Shown one piece after another: positions 53,837-62,491 of a stretch of DNA of 64,000 nucleotides. A model generated the notes under the pieces. The model was not told where the DNA came from, did not search any database, and saw only the letters and a program-made list of their open reading frames with translations. The translations under genes were made by a program, and so were the position numbers. The stretch comes from Arthrobacter sp. CAN_C5. GTDB taxonomy: Bacteria > Actinomycetota > Actinomycetes > Actinomycetales > Micrococcaceae. Each line of letters opens with the position of its first letter. Position 1 is the stretch's first letter. The DNA is taken from NCBI RefSeq assembly GCF_017875735.1, contig NZ_JAGGMZ010000001.1, positions 1,612,001-1,676,000 of the forward strand. The letters run 5' to 3'.

Positions 53837-54310
53837 ATGCGCGTTCATATCGCCACTGACCACGCTGGCATGGAGCTCAGCGCCCACCTGATCGACCACC
53901 TGCGCCGCTCCGGCTACGAGGTCATCGACCACGGGCCGCAAATGTACGACGCCGAGGACGACTACCCCGGATTCTGCATCAACGCCGCACAGGCAGTGGT
54001 CATTGACCAGCAGGCGGGGCGCGATGCGTTGGGGATAGTGCTGGGCGGATCCGGCAACGGGGAACAGATGGCAGCCAACAAGGTGCGCGGCGTGCGTGCC
54101 GCACTGGCCTGGAACCTGGATACCGCGAAGCTGGCCCGGCAACACAACGACGCCAACGTGGTGGCCGTGGGGGGACGGCAGCACTCGGTTGAGGAGGCAA
54201 CCGGCATCATCGAGGCCTTCCTCGCCGAGCCGTTCAGCGAGGCGGAACGTCATGTTCGCCGGATCGGGCAGATCGCTGCCTACGAGACCACCGGCAGCGT
54301 CGGGGGGTAG
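53837..54310 (+). CDS. rpiB: ribose-5-phosphate isomerase B
   Basis: RpiB interconverts ribose 5-phosphate and ribulose 5-phosphate. The 157-residue protein has A-T-D-H-A-G-M-E-L and G-S-G-N-G-E-Q-M-A-A-N-K-V. Glu stands where E. coli RpiB has its catalytic Cys, as in the mycobacterial type in which this Glu acts as base. It works in the same pathway as gnd at 28.6 kb. It is 5 nt before the nei gene, so they share a transcript. Confidence 0.93.
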   Translation: MRVHIATDHAGMELSAHLIDHLRRSGYEVIDHGPQMYDAEDDYPGFCINAAQAVVIDQQAGRDALGIVLGGSGNGEQMAANKVRGVRAALAWNLDTAKLARQHNDANVVAVGGRQHSVEEATGIIEAFLAEPFSEAERHVRRIGQIAAYETTGSVGG

Positions 54311-54315
54311 CGGGT

Positions 54316-55233
54316 ATGCCCGAAGGCCATTCGATTCACCGGCTGGCGTCACAGCTTTCGTCGGTGTTCGGCGGTCAGCGACTGGCGGCCTCAAGCCCGC
54401 AGGGCCGGTTCGCTGCCGGCGCGGCCGGGCTGAACGGCCGCGTGCTGATGGGCGCGGCTGCTCACGGCAAGCAACTGTTCGTCGAGTTCGCGGACGCCCC
54501 GCACGACAGTCACACGCCGCCGATTTTCCTGCGGGTACACCTGGGCCTGTACGGGGCATGGAGCTTCGGTGGGGACCGGTCTTTCATGGGCGCCTCAAGC
54601 ATCGGCGCGCCTCGCAGGGTGGGGGAGCGGGAAATCGATGGGACCCCCGATGCCGCCTACACCGGGCCCCCGGACCCCGTGGGAGCGGTCCGGCTGCGCC
54701 TTGCCAGCGACTCCGGCTGGGCGGATCTGCGTGGTCCCACAGCGTGCGAGGTCATCACCGGCCCGGAACGCGACGCCGTCATCGACCGGCTGGGGCCCGA
54801 TCCGTTGCACGACGATACGACCGGAGACGACGCCGCGCGCTTCACAGCCGGGGTGCGCAAGAGCGCAAGCCCGGTGGGATTGCTGTTGATGAACCAGGCG
54901 GTGATCGCCGGGGTGGGAAACATTTATCGCGCCGAAGCCCTGTTCAGGCGGAAGCTCAACCCCAGGCTCCCCGGGAAGTCAGTCAGTGCTGCGGAGGCGT
55001 CAGCGCTGTGGCAGGACATTGGGCAGATCATGCGTGACGGGGTGCGGGACGGAAGGATCATCACCACCCTGCCTGTCGACCGTGGTTCGAAAGCAACACG
55101 GGTGAAGCGTGAGGACGCTCACTATGTCTACGGACGGGCCGGGCTGCCCTGCCGGCGCTGCGGCACCCCCGTGGCGCTGGCGGACCTGGCCGCGCGCAAG
55201 CTCTACTGGTGCCCAGACTGTCAGGCTCAGTAG
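54316..55233 (+). CDS. nei: Fpg/Nei-family DNA glycosylase (Nei2-like)
   Basis: The enzyme removes oxidised bases and nicks the DNA. The 305-residue protein begins M-P-E-G-H-S-I-H-R-L: after Met removal Pro is the catalytic N-terminus and Glu is next. The helix-two-turn-helix segment is N-Q-A-V-I-A-G-V-G-N-I-Y-R-A-E, and the C-terminal zinc finger reads C-R-R-C...C-P-D-C. Substrate range, Nei versus Fpg, is inferred from the H-S-I-H-R start. Pairing with rpiB recurs in actinobacteria. Confidence 0.94.
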   Translation: MPEGHSIHRLASQLSSVFGGQRLAASSPQGRFAAGAAGLNGRVLMGAAAHGKQLFVEFADAPHDSHTPPIFLRVHLGLYGAWSFGGDRSFMGASSIGAPRRVGEREIDGTPDAAYTGPPDPVGAVRLRLASDSGWADLRGPTACEVITGPERDAVIDRLGPDPLHDDTTGDDAARFTAGVRKSASPVGLLLMNQAVIAGVGNIYRAEALFRRKLNPRLPGKSVSAAEASALWQDIGQIMRDGVRDGRIITTLPVDRGSKATRVKREDAHYVYGRAGLPCRRCGTPVALADLAARKLYWCPDCQAQ

Positions 55234-55270
55234 GTGTAGCCAGCACATCAGCTAACGAGAAAACCCAGTT

Positions 55271-55310
55271 AACGAGAAAAGCACCCGCCGTGAGGCTGGT
55301 GCTTTTCGTT
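55271..55310 (+). terminator. terminator after nei
   Basis: GAAAAGCACC pairs with GGTGCTTTTC, with AACGA / GTT beyond. On the minus strand it could also end the tRNA-Gly transcript. Confidence 0.75.
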
Positions 55311-55316
55311 TGTCTC

Positions 55317-55390
55317 TGGAGGGGATGACGGGAATCGAACCCGCATCATCAGTTTGGAAGACTGAGGCTTTACCACTAAGCTACATCCCC
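55317..55390 (-). tRNA. tRNA-Gly (anticodon TCC)
   Basis: The minus strand shows acceptor GGGGATG / CATCCCC, anticodon stem TCAGT / ACTGA around CTTCCAA (anticodon TCC), T-loop TTCGATT and encoded CCA. Confidence 0.95.
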
Positions 55391-55522
55391 AAGAATCCGA
55401 GCTAATCCTTCACTGCTTCAGCTGCTCAGACCGTCGGAACGCCTATAACTACACCACAGGCAAGGCCATTTAGCCAAATGTGCAACTGGGGCAAAAGTTA
55501 CGTAGACTAATGGCTGCACTTA

Positions 55523-55596
<74 letters not shown>

Positions 55597-55683
55597 CTCT
55601 GCATTATCGCCGCGGATGCCGTTCCGGTAATTCCACGGACGCCGTGTGGTCAAACATCTTCAATCATTCAGGAGTACTACGTC

Positions 55684-57246
55684 GTGAAGAGCGCTGTCGA
55701 AAACCTCACTCCCACGCGAGTGAAGCTCAATGTTGAAGTTCCTTTCGAGGAGCTGAAGCCGAACATTGATGCGGCTTACAAGACCATCTCCGCGCAGGTC
55801 CAGGTTCCGGGCTTCCGTAAGGGTCGCGTTCCCAACCAGCTGATTGACCAGCGTGTGGGCCGCGGCTACGTCATCGAGACCGCCATCAACGACGGTCTGA
55901 ATGACTTCTACCAGAGCGCTGTTCAGGAAACCGGAATCCGGCCCCTGACCCGCCCTGAGGTTGAGATCACCGAAGTGCCGGACCCCGCCGCCAAGGATGG
56001 ACAGCTCCTGTTCACCGTCGAGCTGGATGTCCGCCCGGAGATCACCCTTCCCGAGTACTCGGGTCTTGAAGTAACTGTTGAAGCAGCTGAGGCTTCCGAC
56101 GCCGACGTCGACAAGGCTCTGGACGAGCTGCGCGGCCGGTTCGGCACCCTCACCGCGGTGGACCGCCCAGCAGCCGACGGCGACTTCCTCACCCTGAACC
56201 TGGTGGCAACCGTCGATGGCGAGCAGGTCGACGCCGCCCAGGACGTCTCCTACCAGATCGGTTCCGGAACCATGCTTGAAGGCATGGACGAGGCCGTCAC
56301 GGGACTGAGCGCCAACGAAGACGCCATCTTCGAGACCACCCTGGCCCGCGGCGACAACGCTGGTGCCAAGGCGCAGGTCAAGGTAGAGGTCACGGCAGTC
56401 AAGGAACGCGAACTCCCTGAGGCCAACGACGATTTCGCCCAGTTGGCCAGCGAATTCGACACCATCGCTGAGCTCCGCGAAGACCTGACCAAGCGGGCAG
56501 CCGAGGAGAAGGTGACCGAGCAGGGCGTTGAAGCACGCGACCTGGTCCTCGAAAAGCTCATCGAGCTGATCGAGGTCCCCGTTCCTGCGGCGTTCATCGA
56601 AGATCAGCTGGAGCAGCACTTCACCGGTGAGAACGCCCACGCTAACGCTGAGGGTCACGACACCGAAGCGCACCGCACCGAGATCCGCGAAAACACCGAG
56701 CAGGCGTTCCGCAACGAAATGATCCTCGACGCGATTGCCGAGAAGGAAGAAATCGGTGTCAGCCAGCCCGAGCTGATCGACTACATCGTGTCGACCGCGG
56801 GCCAGTACGGCATGGAGCCGAACCAGTTCGCCCAGATGCTGGACCAGAGCGGCCAGGTTCCGATGATTGTCGGAGAAGTCCGTCGCCGCAAGGCACTGGC
56901 CAAGGTCCTCGAACTCGCAGTGGTCAAGGACAGCTCCGGCTCGGTCGTCGACCTGAGCGAATTCGTTCGCCCCGGCGACGAAGCAGACGAGGTGCCGTCC
57001 GACGCTCCCGCCGACGACGAGGCTCCCGCCGAGAAGAAGCCTGCGGCCAAGAATCCAGCAGCCAAGAAGCCAGCAGCCAAGAAGCCAGCGGCCAAGAAGC
57101 CTGCAGCAGAAAAGAAGCCTGCCGCCGAGAAGAAGCCGGCAGCGAAGACGGCTGCCGCCAAGGCGCCTGCAGCCAAGAAGGCAGCACCGAAGAAGGCTGC
57201 CGCGAAGGCCAAGCCAGCAGCCGACGAAGAGTCCGCCAAGGCCTAG
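55684..57246 (+). CDS. tig: trigger factor with lysine-alanine-rich tail
   Basis: Trigger factor is the ribosome-bound chaperone and prolyl isomerase. The 520-residue protein has the ribosome-binding domain with the G-F-R-K-G-R-V-P loop (about residues 40-47), an FKBP-like domain (about 160-245) and the helical C-domain. Residues 449-520 form an extra tail of P-A-A-K-K repeats, making it longer than the usual 430-460. GTG 55684 follows CAGGAG by 10 nt. It heads the tig-clpP1-clpP2-clpX block. Confidence 0.95.
   Translation: MKSAVENLTPTRVKLNVEVPFEELKPNIDAAYKTISAQVQVPGFRKGRVPNQLIDQRVGRGYVIETAINDGLNDFYQSAVQETGIRPLTRPEVEITEVPDPAAKDGQLLFTVELDVRPEITLPEYSGLEVTVEAAEASDADVDKALDELRGRFGTLTAVDRPAADGDFLTLNLVATVDGEQVDAAQDVSYQIGSGTMLEGMDEAVTGLSANEDAIFETTLARGDNAGAKAQVKVEVTAVKERELPEANDDFAQLASEFDTIAELREDLTKRAAEEKVTEQGVEARDLVLEKLIELIEVPVPAAFIEDQLEQHFTGENAHANAEGHDTEAHRTEIRENTEQAFRNEMILDAIAEKEEIGVSQPELIDYIVSTAGQYGMEPNQFAQMLDQSGQVPMIVGEVRRRKALAKVLELAVVKDSSGSVVDLSEFVRPGDEADEVPSDAPADDEAPAEKKPAAKNPAAKKPAAKKPAAKKPAAEKKPAAEKKPAAKTAAAKAPAAKKAAPKKAAAKAKPAADEESAKA
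57028..57243 (+). repeat. PAAKK-type coding repeats at the tig 3' end
   Basis: About 70 codons are built of [11 protein letters not shown] and A-A-A-K units, resembling histone-H1-like tails. The DNA recurs in GCCAAGAAGCCAGCA-type units of 15-18 nt. Confidence 0.8.
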
Positions 57247-57260
57247 TCAATCATGCGTGT

Positions 57261-57296
57261 CTGAGGGCCGTTTCCCTGCCGGGAAGCGGCCCTCAG
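57261..57296 (+). terminator. hairpin after tig
   Basis: CTGAGGGCCG-TTTCCC and GGGAA-GCGGCCCTCAG form a near-perfect stem around TGCC. No T-run follows, so termination would be weak or factor-assisted. Confidence 0.55.
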
Positions 57297-57402
57297 CCGT
57301 TAAAGCCCGTTGCCCGCCGCAATCGTGCGCCGTCAGCGAACAGCCTCCGCGCCGGGATAAAACGGGCCTCGAAACAAGTTACTGTCCAATGAGAGACAAA
57401 CG

Positions 57403-57415
57403 GTCGGCTGCCGAC
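57403..57415. promoter_or_regulatory. palindrome upstream of clpP1
   Basis: GTCGGC-T-GCCGAC is a perfect 6-bp inverted repeat 38 nt before clpP1. ClgR-family activators control clpP operons in actinobacteria; whether this is such a site is not decided by sequence alone. Confidence 0.35.
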
Positions 57416-57452
57416 ACTCGGCAGACCAACCAGAGTGAGAGGCTAACTTCCA

Positions 57453-58076
57453 ATGGCAATCGAACCCACCACGCCGACCATGGCAACCGTAGACCCCGCG
57501 GGCCGGGACGACTACATCTATAACCGGCTCCTGAAGGAGCGCATCATCTGGCTCGGCTCCGAGGTCCGGGATGACAACGCCAATGCCATCTGCTCGCAGT
57601 TGCTGCTTCTGTCCGCTGAAGACCCGGACAAGGACATCTTCCTGTACATCAACTCGCCGGGCGGATCCGTCACCGCGGGGATGGCGATCTACGACACGAT
57701 GCAGTTCATCCCCAACGACGTCGTCACCGTCGCCACCGGGCTTGCCGCATCGATGGGACAGTTCCTCCTCTCCTCGGGCACCAAGGGCAAGCGGTACGCG
57801 ACCCCTCACGCCCGCGTGCTGATGCACCAGCCGTCAGGTGGAATCGGTGGCACCGCCTCCGACATCCGGATCCAGGCCGAACTGATTCTTCACATGAAGC
57901 GTGTGATGGCTGAGCTGACCGCCGAGCAGACCGGCCAGACCGTCGAGAAGATCCTCAAGGACAACGACCGCGACAAGTGGTTCACCGCCCAGGAGGGTCT
58001 CGAGTACGGCTTCTTCGACAAGATCGCTGCACACGCCAACACGGTATCCGGCGGCGGCGGCACGCAGCGCGACTAA
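57453..58076 (+). CDS. clpP1: ATP-dependent Clp protease proteolytic subunit 1
   Basis: ClpP1 forms one ring of the mixed ClpP1P2 protease of actinobacteria. The 207-residue protein has Ser100 in L-A-A-S-M-G-Q, His125 in L-M-H-Q-P-S-G-G and the D-R-D-K-W segment near 174 for the catalytic Asp. The oxyanion turn S-P-G-G-S is present. It lies 52 nt before clpP2. Confidence 0.96.
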   Translation: MAIEPTTPTMATVDPAGRDDYIYNRLLKERIIWLGSEVRDDNANAICSQLLLLSAEDPDKDIFLYINSPGGSVTAGMAIYDTMQFIPNDVVTVATGLAASMGQFLLSSGTKGKRYATPHARVLMHQPSGGIGGTASDIRIQAELILHMKRVMAELTAEQTGQTVEKILKDNDRDKWFTAQEGLEYGFFDKIAAHANTVSGGGGTQRD

Positions 58077-58128
58077 CCGCTGCGGCCTGCCCCTACCGAC
58101 CACAGCAGAGACCACCCCAGGAGACACC

Positions 58129-58803
58129 ATGAACCACAATTTTGGAGCCGCAGCAGGCGGCGCCGCACCCCAGATGCCGTCCAACCGCTACGTCCTTCCT
58201 CAGTTCGAGGAGCGCACCCCCTACGGTTTCAAGCGCCAGGATCCGTACACCAAGCTGTTCGAGGACCGCATCATCTTCCTCGGCGTCCAGGTCGACGACG
58301 CTTCAGCTGATGACGTCATGGCCCAGTTGCTGGTGCTCGAGTCCACCGACCCGGAGCGGGACATCACGCTCTACATCAACTCCCCAGGTGGTTCGTTCAC
58401 CGCCATGACGGCGATCTACGACACCATGCAGTTCATCCGGCCCGAAATCCAAACTGTCTGCCTCGGTCAGGCAGCCAGCGCGGCAGCCGTACTGCTGGCA
58501 GCAGGAGCCCCGGGCAAGCGGCTCGCACTGCCCAACGCCCGCGTCCTGATCCACCAGCCGGCACTCGGCGGAGGACAGGGCGGACAGGCATCGGACCTGG
58601 AAATCCAGGCCAACGAGGTCATGCGCATGCGCACGTGGCTCGAGGACACCCTGGCACTGCACAGTGGCAAGAGCTCGGAGCAGGTGAACATCGACATCGA
58701 GCGGGACAAGATCCTCACCGCCGCCGACGCGAAGGCGTACGGTCTGGTGGACGAGGTCCTTACCTCCCGCAAGATGACACCTCCGAAGATCAACAAACCG
58801 TAA
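58129..58803 (+). CDS. clpP2: ATP-dependent Clp protease proteolytic subunit 2
   Basis: ClpP2 forms the second ring, which contacts ClpX or ClpC1. The 224-residue protein has Ser117 in Q-A-A-S-A-A-A-V-L and His142 in L-I-H-Q-P-A-L, with an N-terminal extension of about 35 residues relative to ClpP1. It is followed by a strong terminator, so clpX probably has its own promoter too. Confidence 0.96.
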   Translation: MNHNFGAAAGGAAPQMPSNRYVLPQFEERTPYGFKRQDPYTKLFEDRIIFLGVQVDDASADDVMAQLLVLESTDPERDITLYINSPGGSFTAMTAIYDTMQFIRPEIQTVCLGQAASAAAVLLAAGAPGKRLALPNARVLIHQPALGGGQGGQASDLEIQANEVMRMRTWLEDTLALHSGKSSEQVNIDIERDKILTAADAKAYGLVDEVLTSRKMTPPKINKP

Positions 58804-58821
58804 CGTCCTTTCCCGGGACCG

Positions 58822-58858
58822 GGCCCGTGATGCGACACAATCGCACCACGGGCCTTTT
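58822..58858 (+). terminator. rho-independent terminator after clpP2
   Basis: GGCCCGTG pairs with CACGGGCC, with TGCGA/TCGCA inside, and TTTTT follows at 58854-58858. Confidence 0.88.
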
Positions 58859-58964
58859 TGTGCTGATTACCCGTCCCGATTGTCCTAGACTCGAAGGTAG
58901 CGTGACCGGGCCTGCCCGGAGAATACGCTGTCTATTCAACAGATCCACGTAAGGGGACTGACAC

Positions 58965-60257
58965 ATGGCTCGCATTGGTGAGAGCACAGATCTGCTTAAG
59001 TGCTCTTTCTGTGGGAAAAGCCAGAAGCAGGTCCGGAAACTCATTGCCGGACCCGGCGTTTACATCTGCGATGAATGCATCGACCTCTGCAACGAAATCA
59101 TCGAGGAAGAACTGTCCGAGGTTGCGGACCTCGGTACCTTCGAACTCCCCAAACCCCGTGAGATCTTCGACTTCCTGCAGGAATACGTCATCGGCCAGGA
59201 ACCAGCGAAACGCTCCCTCGCCGTCGCCGTCTATAACCACTACAAGCGAATCCAGTCCGGTCACACCCCCAGGAGCACCGGAAACCTCTCGGACGCGGTG
59301 CCCACCGAGGACGTGGAGATCGCCAAGTCGAACATCCTGCTGATCGGGCCCACCGGTTGTGGCAAGACCTACCTGGCGCAGACTCTCGCCCGCCGGCTGA
59401 ACGTGCCCTTTGCTGTCGCCGACGCAACAGCCCTGACCGAGGCCGGTTATGTGGGCGAGGATGTCGAGAACATCCTCCTGAAGCTCATCCAGGCGGCTGA
59501 CTATGACGTCAAGAAGGCCGAACAGGGCATCATCTACATCGATGAGATCGACAAGATCTCCCGTAAGAGCGAGAACCCTTCCATCACGCGCGACGTCTCT
59601 GGTGAGGGCGTGCAGCAGGCGCTCCTGAAGATCCTTGAGGGCACCGTCGCGTCAGTACCCCCGCAGGGCGGCCGCAAGCACCCGCACCAGGAATTCATTC
59701 AGATCGACACCACCAACGTGCTGTTCATCGTTGCCGGGGCCTTCGCGGGCCTGGAGGAGATCATCGGTTCCCGGGCAGGACGCAAAGGCATCGGGTTCGG
59801 TGCCCCGCTCAGTTCCCTGAAGAGTGAAGAAGTCAGCTACGGCGACGTCATGCCCGAGGATCTGCTGAAGTTCGGCCTGATCCCCGAGTTCATTGGACGC
59901 CTGCCGGTGATCACCACGGTCACCAGTCTGGACCAGAAGTCGCTGATGCAGATCCTCACTGAACCCAAGAACGCGCTGATCAAGCAGTTCCAGAAGATGT
60001 TCCTGCTCGACGGCGTCGAGCTCACGTTCGAGCCAAAGGCCCTGGAGGCAATAGCCAACCAGGCTCTTGAACGGGGTACTGGCGCACGCGGGCTGCGGGC
60101 CATCATGGAGGAAGTCCTCCAGCCGGTCATGTTCGACCTGCCAAGCCGGGACGACATCGCCACGGTCGTCATCACCGAGGATGTGGTTGGCAAGAAGGCC
60201 GAGCCAACCCTGATCTCGCACGACGTCGTCGCGAAGCGCCGCAACAAGTCGGCCTAG
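58965..60257 (+). CDS. clpX: Clp protease ATP-binding subunit ClpX
   Basis: ClpX unfolds substrates for ClpP. The 430-residue AAA+ protein has the N-terminal zinc domain with Cys13, Cys16, Cys35 and Cys38, Walker A G-P-T-G-C-G-K-T near 124, Walker [10 protein letters not shown], the E-F-I-G-R-L-P pore-proximal motif and sensor-2 Arg in G-A-R-G-L-R. All elements are intact. Confidence 0.97.
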   Translation: MARIGESTDLLKCSFCGKSQKQVRKLIAGPGVYICDECIDLCNEIIEEELSEVADLGTFELPKPREIFDFLQEYVIGQEPAKRSLAVAVYNHYKRIQSGHTPRSTGNLSDAVPTEDVEIAKSNILLIGPTGCGKTYLAQTLARRLNVPFAVADATALTEAGYVGEDVENILLKLIQAADYDVKKAEQGIIYIDEIDKISRKSENPSITRDVSGEGVQQALLKILEGTVASVPPQGGRKHPHQEFIQIDTTNVLFIVAGAFAGLEEIIGSRAGRKGIGFGAPLSSLKSEEVSYGDVMPEDLLKFGLIPEFIGRLPVITTVTSLDQKSLMQILTEPKNALIKQFQKMFLLDGVELTFEPKALEAIANQALERGTGARGLRAIMEEVLQPVMFDLPSRDDIATVVITEDVVGKKAEPTLISHDVVAKRRNKSA

Positions 60258-60317
60258 CGCCGGATTTTTCCTGCGGACGACCGGAATACGTCGGCTGCAG
60301 CCCGGGTTGTACGGAAT

Positions 60318-60947
60318 ATGACTGAAACGATTACTTCCACAGACAGTGTCCAAAAAGCCGACTTCTGGTTTGATCCCGCCTGCCCGTTCGCCTGGATCAC
60401 CTCCCGGTGGATTGAGGAAGTGGAGAAGGTCCGCAGTATCACGGTGGACTGGCATGTGATGAGCCTCGCTGTTCTCAACGACGGCCGGGACCTGCCGGAG
60501 GACTACCAGGAGTTCATGAAGAAGGCCTACGGCCCCGTGCGCGTCATCATCGCCGCCGCCGAACGTCACGGCAGCGACAACATCAAGAAGCTCTACGACG
60601 CCATGGGCACCCGGATCCACGAGGGGCAGAGCAAGGATTTCGACGCGGTGATCAGCGAGTCCCTCGAAGAGGTCGGGCTTCCAGCCGAGCTGGCCGCCTA
60701 TGCCACGAGCGACGAGTACGACACCCAGCTTCGTGCCTCGCACCAGGACGGGATTGACCGGGTCGGCGACGAGGTCGGAACGCCGGTGGTCGCGTTCAAC
60801 GGCACCGCGTTCTTCGGCCCGGTCCTGACCCGCATCCCGCGCGGCGAGGACGCCGGACGGATTTTCGACGGAGCCGTCATGCTGGCTGGGTTCCCCGAAT
60901 TCTTCGAACTCAAGCGCTCACGCACCGAGAGCCCTTCCTTCGACTGA
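60318..60947 (+). CDS. DsbA-like thioredoxin-fold protein, Rv2466c family, with a single active-site Cys
   Basis: The 209-residue protein matches the actinobacterial Rv2466c family (mycothiol-linked DsbA-like reductases): [20 protein letters not shown] and [12 protein letters not shown]. Mycobacterial Rv2466c, as I recall it, has C-P-W-C; here the second Cys is Ala (C22-P-F-A25). A monothiol mechanism with mycothiol is the natural inference. It lies 60 nt after clpX and ends 23 nt before the convergent tetR-type gene. Confidence 0.88.
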   Translation: MTETITSTDSVQKADFWFDPACPFAWITSRWIEEVEKVRSITVDWHVMSLAVLNDGRDLPEDYQEFMKKAYGPVRVIIAAAERHGSDNIKKLYDAMGTRIHEGQSKDFDAVISESLEEVGLPAELAAYATSDEYDTQLRASHQDGIDRVGDEVGTPVVAFNGTAFFGPVLTRIPRGEDAGRIFDGAVMLAGFPEFFELKRSRTESPSFD

Positions 60948-60970
60948 ACCACAGTTGGGCACCTGGTCGT

Positions 60971-61705
60971 TTATCCCCGGGTGTCCAACTGTTTCTGGAG
61001 GCCTTCAAGGATGAGAAGAATCCCCTGGTCGAGTTCGGCTTCTCCGTCGTAACTGAGCAGCATGGGTGCCAGCCGACGCAGGTGCGGGAATTCTGCTTTC
61101 GGGAGCCGGTGCAGTCCCAGCTTAAGCGCCACCTCATCCTCGTCGGGGTTGACGACGAATTCCTCCAGCTCGTTGAGGATATGTCCGATGAGGAACCCGT
61201 AGTAGGTCCGGTAAGCGTGAAGCGAATCAGCGGGGGAGAACCCGGCACTATTGAAGATGGACAGGATCTGCTCAAGAGGTCGAAGCGCGCCAGGTGGCCT
61301 GAGCCCCATGGGTGTCGAGAGCGGACGCGTTACCAATAGCGGGACAACGTGGCGGTGGTCCAGAACTAGCGTCCGGAAGTCCTGGGCGGCTTCGCGCAGT
61401 TGCTCCTGCCAGGACGGCGCTTGGCCCGACCTCGGGATTACCCATTGATCCAGCAGGAGTTCGGTGACGCCGTCGAGGAGCGCGTCGCGGTTCGGGGCAT
61501 AACGGTAAAGAGCCATTGGGTCTTTCCCCAGCTTGTTCCCTAATCGCCGCATGGACAGGGCGTCAAGGCCGTCGTCGTCAACCAGTTCCAGGGCAGCGTG
61601 GAGAACCGCTTCCCTGCTTAACTGGGCACGCTTGCCTGTATCCCCCGAATCCTCAGGCTGAGTAGGCTTGGTGGGGACCGGCCTTCGACTTGTAGAGATG
61701 TTCAC
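60971..61705 (-). CDS. TetR-family regulator (TetR_C type)
   Basis: The 244-residue regulator has a TetR helix-turn-helix at about residues 30-80 (L-S-R-E-A-V-L-H-A-A-L-E-L-V-D-D-D-G-L, then M-A-L-Y-R-Y-A-P-N-R-D-A-L) and a long ligand-binding half like TetR itself. The ligand is unknown. It is divergent from the MarR gene, and a triple operator array lies in the gap, so one of the two probably controls both. Confidence 0.9.
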   Translation of the reverse strand: MNISTSRRPVPTKPTQPEDSGDTGKRAQLSREAVLHAALELVDDDGLDALSMRRLGNKLGKDPMALYRYAPNRDALLDGVTELLLDQWVIPRSGQAPSWQEQLREAAQDFRTLVLDHRHVVPLLVTRPLSTPMGLRPPGALRPLEQILSIFNSAGFSPADSLHAYRTYYGFLIGHILNELEEFVVNPDEDEVALKLGLHRLPKAEFPHLRRLAPMLLSYDGEAELDQGILLILEGLQKQLDTRG

Positions 61706-61741
61706 GCCTACCTTTAGTCAGTGCGCTTGCAAGTGGCGGGT

Positions 61742-61779
61742 CTACATCGTAGACTCTACAACGTAGTATCTACAGTGTA
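61742..61779. promoter_or_regulatory. triple 14-nt-spaced operator array between the tetR- and marR-type genes
   Basis: CTACATCGTAG (61742-61752) and CTACAACGTAG (61756-61766) are each 4-bp inverted repeats around 3 nt. CTACAGTGTA (61770-61779) is a degenerate third copy. Starts are 14 nt apart. The array lies in the 204-nt divergent gap, 37 nt from the TetR start. Confidence 0.65.
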
Positions 61780-61909
61780 TATGACCACTGGAGAGCGCCC
61801 TACGAAAGCATACTCCGGGTCTCGATCCCGCCGCTTGATGTGGATTCGCAATTTGTCGGATAGTTTCCGCTATCCCTTCATATTGATGCTCAGAGTGAAG
61901 GAAGAAGGC

Positions 61910-62341
61910 ATGGACAAGACACTGTGGACAACCAGCCGGTTACTGAGCACTGCCGCCCGGTTGAACCAGAATCAACAGAATCAGCGTCTCCTCGATCTGG
62001 AAGTCACTCAAACGGGTGCAACCACTCTCAAAGCGTTGTCCGAAAGCGGTCCGATTAGTCAGTCGGGATTGGCTGCCATTGTTCAGGTTCAGGCACAAAC
62101 GATGGGAAAGATCCTTGAGAAGCTCGAGATCAGGGGCTTTGTATCCCGCGACCGCGATTCATCGGACGGGCGGACTATTCGAACTGTCATCACGAAGCAG
62201 GGTGACAAAGTGCTTCAGAGGATCGACCAGTTATCCGAGTCGACATCAGAATCGGCCAGCCTGATCGACCAGAGTCTACGCACGGCACTTATAGCCGTCC
62301 TTGGTTCTCTTGAGGCCACCCCGGAACCTACCCCTGCCTGA
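61910..62341 (+). CDS. MarR-family regulator
   Basis: The 143-residue protein has a MarR winged helix: G-P-I-S-Q-S-G-L-A-A-I-V-Q-V-Q-A-Q-T-M-G-K-I-L-E-K-L-E as the recognition part and R-D-R-D-S-S-D-G-R-T-I-R as the wing. ATG 61910 follows GAAGGAAGAAGG; an in-frame ATG at 61781 would start inside the operator array and is less likely. It sits just upstream of the c-di-GMP riboswitch; no terminator was seen between them. Confidence 0.88.
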   Translation: MDKTLWTTSRLLSTAARLNQNQQNQRLLDLEVTQTGATTLKALSESGPISQSGLAAIVQVQAQTMGKILEKLEIRGFVSRDRDSSDGRTIRTVITKQGDKVLQRIDQLSESTSESASLIDQSLRTALIAVLGSLEATPEPTPA

Positions 62342-62403
62342 GCCTCACCAGTAGCGCCTCACCCGGACGGTTCAGCTGTGTCTCTTCGTAGCTGGGCCTT
62401 CCG

Positions 62404-62480
62404 CCAACGATAACGGCAAACCCGGTGCAAGCCGGGGACGCAAAGCCACGGGACCCACGCGGTCAGCCGGGCCACCGAAC
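62404..62480 (+). promoter_or_regulatory. cyclic-di-GMP-I (GEMM-I) riboswitch
   Basis: Conserved GEMM-I elements occur in order: GGCAAACC (62415-62422), a stem closing on a GCAA tetraloop (CCCGGT-GCAA-GCCGGG), ACGCAAAGCC (62438-62447) and GGTCAGCCGGGCCACCG (62461-62477). The aptamer ends about 12 nt before the ATG at 62492, with AGGG at 62484-62487 as the probable ribosome site, so control of translation start is likely. It precedes the atypical response regulator gene. Confidence 0.88.
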
Positions 62481-62491
62481 AGTAGGGCGTC

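Noticed and set aside
54096..55037. 313-codon frame over rpiB and nei
   Set aside because: It is an Arg-rich frame that runs across two well-supported genes in another frame.
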